From a virus, in IMG/VR virus record IMGVR_UViG_3300005608_000013, positions 1-36,647 of that record: a stretch of 36,647 bases of DNA; one strand, given 5' to 3'. Under the pieces are notes generated by a model. That model was not told the origin of the DNA. It was given only the letters and a program-made list of their open reading frames with translations, and made no database searches. The stretch's first letter is position 1. Each line of letters begins with the position of its first letter. A program made the translations under genes and the position numbers. This document shows positions 22,732-29,980 of the stretch, piece after piece.

Positions 22732-23150
22732 CCTGTGTTACGCCATTGCTTCTCTAATTTCTTACGGAAGTCATCTACCCTACCAATGAGTCCCATGGAT
22801 TCATTGACTGGTGCCTTATAACCTTCTTCAGGACCTCCATATTCTCTTCGTAACCACATGCGATACATGGCAATAGAGTCATCACTCATAGGAGCAACAC
22901 ATATCACATCAGGCTCACGAATCAAATAAAAATCTTCTTCACTAAACATCATCCATTTAGTAAATCCTACAGCGAGACCTTGTGCTTTACCATCACTAAC
23001 AGGTGTTGCATGTGGTTTAGCAGGATTGGATACAAAAATTAGTGTATCTCCATGATCATCAGTTGCGATCATAGGACCGAGCAACTCTTCCCCAGACGTC
23101 AACTTAATGACACCGTAGAATTCTTGATCGTGTTGGATGTAGTTAATCAT
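22728..23150 (-). CDS. Small Sm-like protein, possible paralogue C
   Basis: This 140-residue protein starts MINYIQHDQEFYGVIKLTSG. The segment YGVIKLTSGEELLGPMI is the typical opening of small Sm-like barrels in phages. Further strands (DTLIFVSNP, GFTKWMMFS, FYLIREPDVICVAP) and a helix (IAMYRMWLRRE) follow, and the strand-Pro-helix end is shared with the genes at 4404 and 4618. The last 35 residues are a charged extension ending KLEKQWRNTG. It overlaps the end of uvsW by eight bases and lies upstream of gp55. Its function is unknown; RNA or protein binding is only a structural guess. Confidence 0.75.
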   Translation of the reverse strand: MINYIQHDQEFYGVIKLTSGEELLGPMIATDDHGDTLIFVSNPAKPHATPVSDGKAQGLAVGFTKWMMFSEEDFYLIREPDVICVAPMSDDSIAMYRMWLRREYGGPEEGYKAPVNESMGLIGRVDDFRKKLEKQWRNTG

Positions 23151-24603
23151 TTTTGAATCTTACTTTGGTGATTTCATAGTCAAACTCTTCAGACTCGTAT
23201 ATTTTCATCCTTTCTATAAGATGTCTGAAGGTGTAGTTATGATATGACCCCTTAGTGCAATCGTCGGCAATGTCGTAAAGAGTTGCTTGTGATTTGTTTT
23301 TTCCTTTCCTCAAAACTCTACCGATTGACTGTAGGTTTCGGACTCTAGATTTAGAGGGACTGGCAAATATCACATTATGCAAGTTGCGGATATTAATACC
23401 AGTAGAGAAGGTGCCATAGCTTGCTACTATTATAGCATCCTTTTCATTTTCGGTTATCCGTCTTGCCTCTTCACGGTCTTCAGTATCGATACCTCCGTGT
23501 ATAAAGAAGATTCGACGTGTAGTATTGTAACTATTTATCAGATTATGAAGAGGCTCACCATGCTTTTCAACGTAATTGAATAGAATTAAGGTGTTGCCAA
23601 CCGTATCTAATGCCAGTTTAGCGATAAATTTATTACGTCTCTCGTGCATGCATAGGTATTCTATCTCCTGTTGATAGTAATCAAACGGCACCCATCCATG
23701 TTTAAGTAATATAACATTTACTTTGAGTGGTGTAAGGTGTCCTTTCTTCTGTAGATCCTTAGTCTTTGTGACTTGATCCACGCTACCAAAGAGACCTTCC
23801 AATACTAGTTGGTGTGTTTGTAATCCATCTAGTGTCCCTGTCAGACCAACACGGTATTTTGTATCAACCATCTTAGTGAGGATACCTGACAATGATTTTG
23901 CTTTGTATAGATGTGCTTCGTCTCCTATAACAGCATCAAACCTATCAAAGAATTTTTTACCTTCCTTGTATATACTCTGCCATGTAGATATAACTACAGG
24001 ACTGTCAACATATTTCTCTTTCCCTGCTCTAATCTTATGGCAGTAAGCACTTGCTTTCCAACCATAAGTCTCAAAATCTTTATACAACTGCTCTACCAGT
24101 GATGTGGTAGGCACAATAATCAATACCTCTAGTCCTTTCTGCAGATACCAACGGACTAGTGCATATATGATCAGGGATTTTCCTGATCCTGTGGGGGATA
24201 ATAGTAACTTCCGACGCGACTTAAGTGCTGAATATATGCCTCGTAGTTGGTAGTCCCTTGCTTTGAAAGGGAGACCCAGAGACCCAACAAAAGTCTTTGT
24301 GCTTTCAGGTGTGACATAATCCTCGGTTTCTTCTGGGATACCGTAATGATCATCTAGTTTGATCGTATACTGATAACCCTTGTTAATAAAAAATTGTTGT
24401 AGGTAATCATATAGTCCTACATAGATTTCACCAGTGCCAGGTGAATATAATCTTATCTTACCATCCCATACACGCTTCTTGTAGTGAGGCATAAACTTTG
24501 CATTGGGGACATCAAAGCAAAAATACTCTGATAACTCCTTGTGTATATGCTGCTCAGTCTCAACCTTTAAATATACTTCATTCTTTTTCTTAACGTATGT
24601 CAT
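23143..24603 (-). CDS. uvsW: DNA/RNA helicase UvsW
   Basis: This 486-residue superfamily 2 helicase matches UvsW. Motif I is SPTGSGKS (residues 136-143), motif II DEAH (228-231), motif III GLTGTL, and motif VI SIGRVLRKGK near the end. An N-terminal part with PHYKKRVWDGKIRLY is the substrate-recognition domain of this family. UvsW unwinds branched DNA and R-loops, and in T4 shuts off origin-primed replication in favour of recombination-primed replication. The ATG at 24603 (MTYVKKKNEVYL) is preferred over 24627 because it overlaps uvsY by only 14 bases. All helicase motifs are present. Confidence 0.94.
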   Translation of the reverse strand: MTYVKKKNEVYLKVETEQHIHKELSEYFCFDVPNAKFMPHYKKRVWDGKIRLYSPGTGEIYVGLYDYLQQFFINKGYQYTIKLDDHYGIPEETEDYVTPESTKTFVGSLGLPFKARDYQLRGIYSALKSRRKLLLSPTGSGKSLIIYALVRWYLQKGLEVLIIVPTTSLVEQLYKDFETYGWKASAYCHKIRAGKEKYVDSPVVISTWQSIYKEGKKFFDRFDAVIGDEAHLYKAKSLSGILTKMVDTKYRVGLTGTLDGLQTHQLVLEGLFGSVDQVTKTKDLQKKGHLTPLKVNVILLKHGWVPFDYYQQEIEYLCMHERRNKFIAKLALDTVGNTLILFNYVEKHGEPLHNLINSYNTTRRIFFIHGGIDTEDREEARRITENEKDAIIVASYGTFSTGINIRNLHNVIFASPSKSRVRNLQSIGRVLRKGKNKSQATLYDIADDCTKGSYHNYTFRHLIERMKIYESEEFDYEITKVRFKND

Positions 24604-25018
24604 AGTATTTGATGATGTCAAATGCATTCTTTATCGAGAAACCTCTAGAGTCAATCTGTTTAAGAATCCTCTCACAACAATTTATACACGTTTCAAGGTA
24701 GTGTATCTTTGCTGTAAGTCTGCATAACTCATCATCACCGTCCATGTATACAGACAGATCTCCTTTCATAACCTTGTAAGGAAATGCTTTGCCATCCTCG
24801 TCGGTTTTTTTACCAGAATAATATTGCCACTTCTCCAACCGCATTACTTTTATATCTCTTTCTGCCTCGGATAACATGAGACGAAATTGATTTAACCATC
24901 GTAAATACTTGGAGTGCAACTTAGCAGTCTCCAAAGAGTCGTTAGCAAGAAGCTCAGGCAACTCCCTATGGAGCTCAGAGTCCTTCTCCCACATCTCTTC
25001 AATTTTATTAAGATTCAC
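24590..25018 (-). CDS. uvsY: Recombination mediator UvsY, GTG start
   Basis: This 142-residue protein matches UvsY: KYLRWLNQFRLMLSEAE, then WQYYSGKKTDEDG, and the C-terminal IDSRGFSIKNAFDIIKY, equal to SRGFAIK in T4. UvsY displaces single-strand binding protein and loads UvsX on DNA. The start codon appears to be GTG at 25018, which overlaps the TAG stop of the preceding gene; the next ATG is eight codons on. It is followed by uvsW, as in T4. T4 UvsY has 137 residues. Confidence 0.9.
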   Translation of the reverse strand: MNLNKIEEMWEKDSELHRELPELLANDSLETAKLHSKYLRWLNQFRLMLSEAERDIKVMRLEKWQYYSGKKTDEDGKAFPYKVMKGDLSVYMDGDDELCRLTAKIHYLETCINCCERILKQIDSRGFSIKNAFDIIKYYDIR

Positions 25019-25590
25019 TATTCGTAACTAGCAGAGCGTACGTTAGTTTCACCACTCTGAATCTCATACAAGAGGTATTTAAAGGTGGCGGTCGCTGTTG
25101 CGTACTGTGTGCCATCTATTGTAGCATTAAAATCCAATCCTTGCAATGATACAGGGAATAAACCTTTAAATACTACGTTAAAATTAGCGTTGAAGTTTGA
25201 ATTCAAGACCGTCATAGACGCATCTGCAGAAATAAGATCCCAGTCTTTTCCATCATACTGGAATCTATCTTTCATGAATTTAATAAACTCTGTCCTTTCT
25301 GCACCTTTCTCAGGGACACCGAGAGCACGCAACCAGTTGTGTAGGAGAAGATAGTTTTCCATATCCTCATCTATAATGAAAGACATTTCAAAGTCTTCAT
25401 ACTGGAATGTGCCTTCCAAAGGTAACTGACGTCCATACCTTGTGGATTGCATTGGTTGTGTGATTGTGATGGCAGGAATAGCAGCAGACTGAGAAAAGTA
25501 CACTACCTTAGGAAACTTAGGCATCACCATCTTGAATCCTATTGGTGATAGAAAGTTTCTATTCTCGATCTGTTTATTCCAAGTCGTCAT
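25018..25590 (-). CDS. Tail tube/baseplate-type structural protein
   Basis: This 190-residue protein looks like a gp19/gp54-type tube protein. It has an N-terminal FLSPIGFKMVMPKFPKVVYF, FEMSFIIDEDMENYLLLHNW in the middle and DGTQYATATATFKYLLYEI at the end, the beta-rich pattern of T4 tube and tube-initiator proteins. It is probably part of the baseplate or the first ring of the tail tube; which one cannot be settled by eye. It lies far from the 18-19-20 group but is preceded by a TATAAATA element (25652-25659). The ATG overlaps the stop of the preceding small membrane gene by one base. Confidence 0.72.
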   Translation of the reverse strand: MTTWNKQIENRNFLSPIGFKMVMPKFPKVVYFSQSAAIPAITITQPMQSTRYGRQLPLEGTFQYEDFEMSFIIDEDMENYLLLHNWLRALGVPEKGAERTEFIKFMKDRFQYDGKDWDLISADASMTVLNSNFNANFNVVFKGLFPVSLQGLDFNATIDGTQYATATATFKYLLYEIQSGETNVRSASYE

Positions 25591-25760
25591 TACATTGGTG
25601 CGTATGCAGGAACCATGATACCGCCTTCGGGATCATCGTCGTCGTCATCATTATTTATATCGAATAGGTCAAATACAACTTTAAGCACGAAGTGTGCGAA
25701 TAGTCCTACTGAAAACCCTTGTATAATTTTTATTAAAATAATACTATTGTCGTAATCCAT
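25590..25760 (-). CDS. 56-residue membrane protein with Asp run
   Basis: The frame starts MDYDNSIILIKIIQGFSVGL, continues with a hydrophobic segment to about residue 33 and then has six consecutive Asp residues before PEGGIMVPAYAPM. It is a single-pass membrane protein with an acidic soluble tail. The ATG at 25760 is chosen over 25796 because it keeps a 17-base overlap with the preceding gene. The late promoter for the next gene lies inside its Asp-coding part. Function unknown. Confidence 0.7.
   Translation of the reverse strand: MDYDNSIILIKIIQGFSVGLFAHFVLKVVFDLFDINNDDDDDDPEGGIMVPAYAPM
25652..25659 (-). promoter_or_regulatory. Late promoter TATAAATA inside the small membrane gene
   Basis: A perfect TATAAATA on the minus strand, 62 bases upstream of the tube-type protein start at 25590. 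It matches the T4 late consensus. It could drive the tube-type protein and read on into uvsY and uvsW. Confidence 0.6.
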
Positions 25761-26103
25761 ATCTGGTGATTGGTGCGAGATCATGCTTGACCGCATCCAC
25801 CACCTTATCTAAGATATCGATATCAATCCCCATGAATGGAGGTATGATACCCAACAACCTCAGAGTGCCGTCGAGGAATAGAGCTAAGCAAGTAAAACCT
25901 AAAATCATACTAATAACGGTTGCATCACGATTATGCTTTTTCATTGATTCTTCATCAATTCTGCGTGCCTCTTCCACGGCAGCAGCAATCATCGCGTCAA
26001 CTTCTCCCTTTGTGTATGCAACCTGTCTAATTTTTTCTTCAGTCATTGTGGAGAAGTCTAATATTTCTGTATTAGGAAATTCTTTAATCAGTTTGTTGAT
26101 CAT
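25744..26103 (-). CDS. Membrane protein with N-terminal helix, unknown
   Basis: This 119-residue protein starts MINKLIKEFPNTEILDFSTM. Residues to about 60 are charged and helical (VDAMIAAAVEEARRIDEESM), then one hydrophobic segment (ATVISMILGFTCLALFLDGT) and a shorter one (LLGIIPPFMGIDI) follow, with a tail (DAVKHDLAPITRYGLRQ). The 5' end overlaps the preceding 53-residue gene by 20 bases. No family is recognised. It probably sits in the inner membrane with its helical part in the cytoplasm. Confidence 0.7.
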   Translation of the reverse strand: MINKLIKEFPNTEILDFSTMTEEKIRQVAYTKGEVDAMIAAAVEEARRIDEESMKKHNRDATVISMILGFTCLALFLDGTLRLLGIIPPFMGIDIDILDKVVDAVKHDLAPITRYGLRQ

Positions 26104-26245
26104 TGACGTCCTTTGAATTGTACCAAAAGTCTTCCCAGTCTTTAGGAGAGTCAGTGACGTCCGTGATTCTGGGATGAATTTTGTTTTTCATTTTTTCGAT
26201 ATCCTCTAGGAGGTCATCGATGTTGTCTAAATCTTTTCTTGGCAT
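26084..26245 (-). CDS. 53-residue charged protein
   Basis: The frame runs from ATG at 26245 to TAA at 26084 and starts MPRKDLDNIDDLLEDIEKMK. It then reads NKIHPRITDVTD and DWEDFWYNSKDVND. The first half is an amphipathic, possibly coiled-coil helix; the second half is acidic with aromatic residues. It fills the space between the 60-residue gene and the membrane gene, with a 20-base overlap to the latter. Its function is unknown; confidence rests on packing and composition. Confidence 0.6.
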   Translation of the reverse strand: MPRKDLDNIDDLLEDIEKMKNKIHPRITDVTDSPKDWEDFWYNSKDVNDQQTD

Positions 26246-26246
26246 A

Positions 26247-26429
26247 CTATGCAATGTATTCTTGGAGCATGTCTAAGACATCGTTGAATGCTTTGTGAGC
26301 AGCATCCTTCTGCTCTTCAGTATACTCGCAATGATACGATCCGTCAAATAATCCTTTCTTATATTTGTAAACACGAGACAGCATATCAACTTTAGTGATA
26401 ATTCCTCTGGACATTACTTCATTCCTCAT
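26247..26429 (-). CDS. 60-residue conserved-looking protein after gp23
   Basis: The frame starts MRNEVMSRGIITKVDMLSRV and continues YKYKKGLFDGSYHCEYTEEQ, ending FNDVLDMLQEYIA. A longer frame starting with TTG at 26531 also exists, but ATG at 26429 is preferred because it overlaps the stop of an upstream 28-residue frame as ATGA, and because a late promoter at 26532-26538 would leave almost no leader for the TTG start. Tyr- and Lys-rich, probably cytoplasmic. Function unknown. Confidence 0.6.
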   Translation of the reverse strand: MRNEVMSRGIITKVDMLSRVYKYKKGLFDGSYHCEYTEEQKDAAHKAFNDVLDMLQEYIA

Positions 26430-26512
26430 GCTGATATTCTCAAAAGATACAGTGCGAATAAACAGATGATCAAACCAACCATAACTGTGTAAACGAAGTC
26501 GAATGCTACCAT
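26426..26512 (-). CDS. 28-residue membrane peptide
   Basis: ATG at 26512 opens a 28-codon frame starting MVAFDFVYTVMVGLIICLFA and ending LYLLRISA before TGA at 26426. It is almost entirely hydrophobic, with a single Arg near the end. Its stop overlaps the ATG of the next gene (ATGA). CACAAAGAG lies just before the start. A late-type element is about 20 bases upstream. The alternative is that this is an out-of-frame reading of a longer TTG-initiated gene. Confidence 0.5.
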   Translation of the reverse strand: MVAFDFVYTVMVGLIICLFALYLLRISA

Positions 26513-26531
26513 ACTCTTTGTGAGTTTTCAA

Positions 26532-26538
26532 TATTTAG
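26532..26538 (-). promoter_or_regulatory. Late promoter element after the gp23 terminator
   Basis: CTAAATA on the minus strand, about 20 bases before the 28-residue membrane peptide and just past the gp23 terminator. It restarts transcription for the small genes downstream. Confidence 0.5.
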
Positions 26539-26550
26539 GATTATCCTAAT

Positions 26551-26577
26551 GAAAAAGGGCGGCTTTCGCCACCCTTT
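26551..26577 (-). terminator. Terminator after gp23 with GNRA tetraloop
   Basis: On the minus strand AAAGGG pairs with CCCTTT and GGC with GCC across one mismatch, with a GAAA tetraloop (stem 26554-26577), and a short T-rich run follows. It lies 23 bases past the gp23 stop. A stable GNRA-capped hairpin is expected at the end of the most abundant late mRNA. Confidence 0.75.
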
Positions 26578-26599
26578 GTTTCTGTATCGTGACAGTATT

Positions 26600-27946
26600 T
26601 TACATAAGATTGTCAACAAGGACACGTCTGTAGTAGCGGTTCTTGTTAGGATCAAGATCGCCATTACCTTGGTCTGTGCCTTCAGCGAATGGGTTTGCAA
26701 CCATGCCATAACGAGTCTTAAACCCGATTTTTGGCTGGAAGGTGTCTTGACCCACAGCTCTGACCATTTGTAGGGGCACATATGGGCAGTAGAAGAGTCC
26801 TGCATCATATGCAGAGCTACCTTTGTATCCTGCGACGTAGAAGTGTCTGTCACTTACGTTTGCAGAATATGGATCAACATAAACCTTGATTCTACCGTTA
26901 AGAGTACCAGCAAGAGTGCTGCTGTTATCATCTGGGAGAAGGTTGCTGTTACCAGAAAGTGCAGGAGTGTAATCAAGCACACCAGCCATTGAAAGTGCAG
27001 ATGCCACATCAGCAGAGCAGATGAGGATGTTGCCCTTCCCACGACGAGTTTCATGCCCGATAGCATTCATGTCTCTTTCGATCTGGAATAGAAGACCTTT
27101 GAATTTCTCAACAGACCATCTACCGTTGGAGTCAACGTCGAGGTCGAAAACACCTGCAGTTGCTGTGTTATTCTGTGCACCAGGTCTTGCGACTTTGTAT
27201 ACAGATCTCACAACTTCACGGTTGATTTCAGCCAAAACTTCAGTTGACAGAATGTTTGCCAACTCAGACTCAGCATCAAGTCCGTGAACTGCCTTAAGGT
27301 CTTGAGCCAATTCAAGAGAATACTCTGCCTTGAGTGCTCTGGACTTCGCAGTCACAGTAACTTTCTCAATGCTGAAGTTCATCTCAGCGAATTGGTTACC
27401 AGCCGCATCACCCAATGCTTCAGACTCAGCAGTTGGCATACCACCTGAGAAGGTGTATGTGCCAGAGTCGTTAAGAAGACCTGGGTTGCTTCCTGATTGA
27501 GCAGTCCTTCCAAGATCAGACGCTGCGTTTTCTGCTGAAAACTCTGAATCTGCTTCGTTGAAGAATGCTTCTGTACCGCCTGTGCGGTTAGTGCCGTAGC
27601 GTGATCTCATCGCAAAGATCAGTCCAGTAGGACCAGTCATTGGTTGTACACCTGCGATGTCGTAAGCAATCAGCTTAGGCATGGATCTCCTGATTAGGGA
27701 GATAAGTACTGGGTCGAAACCTGCGACAGGACCTGTAGCGGTGCTACTACCACTGAAACCTGCAGTGCCTGCAGACATGGTAGGAGCGGCTTCAGTCAAT
27801 ACGCCAGCTTCTTCCTTGATAAATCTTTCTTGGTTCTCGAGAAGAACTGCGGTAACCGCCTTTCTGTAGTTATCACCGATATCAGGGATATCGTTATGAT
27901 TTAGAATGGGGTTCCACTTCTCCTGCAAGTGCTCGGAATTAAACAT
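26600..27946 (-). CDS. gp23: Major capsid protein gp23
   Basis: This 448-residue protein is the major head subunit of T4-like phages. Characteristic segments are the start (LQEKWNPILNH), FDPVLISLIRRSMPKLIAYD, IAGVQPMTGPTGLIFAMRSR and the end (RYYRRVLVDNLM). The precursor is cut by the gp21 protease after a hydrophobic-x-Glu site; LTE at residues 50-52 followed by AAPT fits. T4 gp23 is larger (521); cyanophage versions are shorter. It is preceded by gp22 and followed by a terminator. About 900 copies form the shell. Confidence 0.97.
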   Translation of the reverse strand: MFNSEHLQEKWNPILNHNDIPDIGDNYRKAVTAVLLENQERFIKEEAGVLTEAAPTMSAGTAGFSGSSTATGPVAGFDPVLISLIRRSMPKLIAYDIAGVQPMTGPTGLIFAMRSRYGTNRTGGTEAFFNEADSEFSAENAASDLGRTAQSGSNPGLLNDSGTYTFSGGMPTAESEALGDAAGNQFAEMNFSIEKVTVTAKSRALKAEYSLELAQDLKAVHGLDAESELANILSTEVLAEINREVVRSVYKVARPGAQNNTATAGVFDLDVDSNGRWSVEKFKGLLFQIERDMNAIGHETRRGKGNILICSADVASALSMAGVLDYTPALSGNSNLLPDDNSSTLAGTLNGRIKVYVDPYSANVSDRHFYVAGYKGSSAYDAGLFYCPYVPLQMVRAVGQDTFQPKIGFKTRYGMVANPFAEGTDQGNGDLDPNKNRYYRRVLVDNLM

Positions 27947-27976
27947 TTTCTGTTTTACCTAGGGATAGTGGGTTAA

Positions 27977-29023
27977 TTACTTTGACCAACGGGATAGAGC
28001 CTTAACATAGGCATCCATTCCTTCATTGATTGGCTCAGGATTCGCTACTTCGTTGTCCTCGGAAGGTGCAGATGCAGCTTCAGCAGACTTAGTAGAGAAA
28101 TAAGACTCTCTTAGGGTATGGATCTTTTCCTTGTATGACTCAACATCATCAAACTCAACAGCCTCTGCGAGAGCAGACAGTTTTTCGCGTTGCGAAAGGG
28201 TCAGACCCTCAGACGCTTCATTCACAATCCCATTCTTAATATAGCCGCCAATCTCCTTGGTCAGAGAAACATTCTCTTCGATTGACTGGTTGAGTTTATC
28301 TTCCATTTGATCGAGTTGTGAGGTCATCTCATCAACAAGATCAAGCTTCTCGTCAGGAATCTCAATGTGATTCTCAACGAAAACTTTTTTGATTCCGTCT
28401 AAGACATTTTCTGCCATCTCATTCTTGATACCGTGCTCAATAGCAAGGGAATTGGTATCCATCCAGTTTTTAACTGAATAAGAGAGATAGTCATCAACCT
28501 TTTCTGCAAGGTCTTTCTTGACAGTTTCAATTTCTTCTTCAAGGACTTTAGCGTATTCCTCGTGCATACGATCCAACTCTTCATTGAGTCTGGATACTAC
28601 CGCAGCTTCAAAGATAGTCTTTGCTTTCTCTTTGAATTCTTCGCTTAGGTTTTCGCCCTCGGTAAGTGCTTGTACGTCAGCTGAAAGATCGACTTCGATC
28701 ACTTCATTCTGCACTTCGTCCTCTGCAATTACTTCACCTTCAGGTTCGTGCCCCGCCTTGACGTCACCCTTTGCTGCAAATTCCGCTTTCTGACCACTAG
28801 CATCAGACGGTTTAGTCTGAGGAGGAGTCGCACCTTTATTGACTTTGATATTAAACTTGTTACTATCATCATCAGGTTTGGAATTCATTGGTGTAGGACC
28901 ACCAAGGTCTTGGATGCCACCAAGCTCAGGAGTGCCACCTTCCGTTTTAGGCATGGGGTCACCAGGTTTTGCGTTCTTGGTTACGGCGTTTTCATCCAGA
29001 GTTTTTTCTTCAATTTTAGACAT
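27977..29023 (-). CDS. gp22: Prohead core scaffold protein gp22
   Basis: This 348-residue protein is the main scaffold of the prohead. The first 110 residues are Pro/Gly/Asp/Lys-rich and disordered; from about 115 to 290 it is a long acidic coiled coil (LNEELDRMHEEYAKVLEEEI and onward), and the C-terminal part is KIHTLRESYFSTKSAEA to YVKALSRWSK. T4 gp22 is similar in character (269 residues) and is degraded by gp21 as the head matures. The ATG at 29023 has a strong ribosome binding site (AGGAG). A TATAAATA late promoter lies about 45 bases upstream. Confidence 0.92.
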   Translation of the reverse strand: MSKIEEKTLDENAVTKNAKPGDPMPKTEGGTPELGGIQDLGGPTPMNSKPDDDSNKFNIKVNKGATPPQTKPSDASGQKAEFAAKGDVKAGHEPEGEVIAEDEVQNEVIEVDLSADVQALTEGENLSEEFKEKAKTIFEAAVVSRLNEELDRMHEEYAKVLEEEIETVKKDLAEKVDDYLSYSVKNWMDTNSLAIEHGIKNEMAENVLDGIKKVFVENHIEIPDEKLDLVDEMTSQLDQMEDKLNQSIEENVSLTKEIGGYIKNGIVNEASEGLTLSQREKLSALAEAVEFDDVESYKEKIHTLRESYFSTKSAEAASAPSEDNEVANPEPINEGMDAYVKALSRWSK

Positions 29024-29064
29024 CGGGGTCTCCTAAGTGTACAAAGGGCGGTAATTGCTATAGT

Positions 29065-29072
29065 TATTTATA
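29065..29072 (-). promoter_or_regulatory. Late promoter TATAAATA for gp22-gp23
   Basis: A perfect T4 late consensus on the minus strand, 42 bases upstream of the gp22 start and just after the gp21 stop. It would drive scaffold and capsid together. Confidence 0.7.
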
Positions 29073-29074
29073 TA

Positions 29075-29722
29075 TTAGAAACTTTGAAGATACTGAGCAA
29101 ACGCGGAAAGTTTCCTTTCTTCCATTTGATTGCGTGTAGCGTTGTCAATTCTACGCTTAATTGTCTCAATGGTTTGCTCGTGAATTGCTCCACCTGCATA
29201 TACCCATTCCTTACCTTCCATGATACCATCTACAAAGGCATCAGGTGCGGAGGGATCGGCAACAATATCTGCTGCAGTTGCAAGCATAAAGTCATCCATG
29301 ACGACTTTCATGCCATTTTCTTCCTTGATTGTCCCCAGTCCTCTAGAGGAAACGCCGAGTTTTACACCTTCATCAAGAAGATTCTTGGCAATGTTACCCA
29401 TAGGAGTGTCGAGGATTCTCGCTTTTCCAATAAAATTGTTTCCCTCATTAGTAAGGGATGTGATTAGGTGTGACACACGGTCGAGATTAATCGTAGGACC
29501 ATCAGGATGACCCAACTCTCCGAGTGCACGTCCTTTCTTAATGTATGATTCGTTGTATTTATCAACTTCTCTTGAAAGAGTTGAGACAGGATACATCCTA
29601 CCGTTACGGTTTTTGATGGCACCTTGAAGGAACACGCCCTCAATAAAGTGACGCTTCTTTCCATCCTTGCCTTCGGTAATAGTTACCTTAGCGGATTCAA
29701 TTTCCTCCCTGATCAGTTTCAT
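29075..29722 (-). CDS. gp21: Prohead protease gp21
   Basis: This 215-residue serine protease matures the prohead. The catalytic residues are visible: His72 in GELGHPDGP and Ser125/126 in VSSRGLG. The start EEIESAKVTITEGKDGKKRH and the region RNGRMYPVSTLSREV are typical of T4 gp21 and the herpesvirus-like protease fold. It cuts gp22, gp23, gp67 and other core proteins and itself. T4 gp21 has 212 residues. The ATG overlaps the end of gp67 by 26 bases. Confidence 0.94.
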   Translation of the reverse strand: MKLIREEIESAKVTITEGKDGKKRHFIEGVFLQGAIKNRNGRMYPVSTLSREVDKYNESYIKKGRALGELGHPDGPTINLDRVSHLITSLTNEGNNFIGKARILDTPMGNIAKNLLDEGVKLGVSSRGLGTIKEENGMKVVMDDFMLATAADIVADPSAPDAFVDGIMEGKEWVYAGGAIHEQTIETIKRRIDNATRNQMEERKLSAFAQYLQSF

Positions 29723-29951
29723 CTTCGGGTGTCTCCTCTGGTTGTTCTTCTGTTTCAGTTGATGCTTCTGGTTGCTCTACCTCTTCCTCCTCGGGAGGCT
29801 CAGGTGCAAGAATAGTCTTGCCAACCTCTGCTTTTCTCGCATCGATTGCATCGACGGCAGCATCTTTCATTCCAGTAGCAACGTGATCACTCACGTCCTT
29901 CTGTCCTGCAAAAAGTGCATTAACAATATCTAAGGCTGCTTGAGTAGGCAT
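29697..29951 (-). CDS. gp67: Prohead core protein gp67
   Basis: This 84-residue protein has a helical N-terminal half (MPTQAALDIVNALFAGQKDV) and a very acidic C-terminal half (EPPEEEEVEQPE, ETEEQPEETPEDE). The composition, size (80 in T4) and the position between portal and protease fit gp67, an inner-core protein cleaved by gp21. Sequence identity cannot be judged by eye since the tail is low in complexity. It overlaps gp21 by 26 bases. Confidence 0.8.
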   Translation of the reverse strand: MPTQAALDIVNALFAGQKDVSDHVATGMKDAAVDAIDARKAEVGKTILAPEPPEEEEVEQPEASTETEEQPEETPEDETDQGGN

Positions 29952-29972
29952 AATTTAATGAATCAATAATAG

Positions 29973-29980
29973 TATTTATA
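29973..29980 (-). promoter_or_regulatory. Late promoter TATAAATA for gp67-gp21
   Basis: A perfect TATAAATA on the minus strand, overlapping the last codons of gp20 and 22 bases upstream of the gp67 start. Confidence 0.65.

Noticed and set aside
28748-29467. Long plus-strand open frame (239 codons) across gp22 and gp21
   Set aside because: It is antisense to two well-supported genes, has no ribosome binding site and a composition (Ile/Phe/Cys/Arg-rich) typical of a shadow frame.
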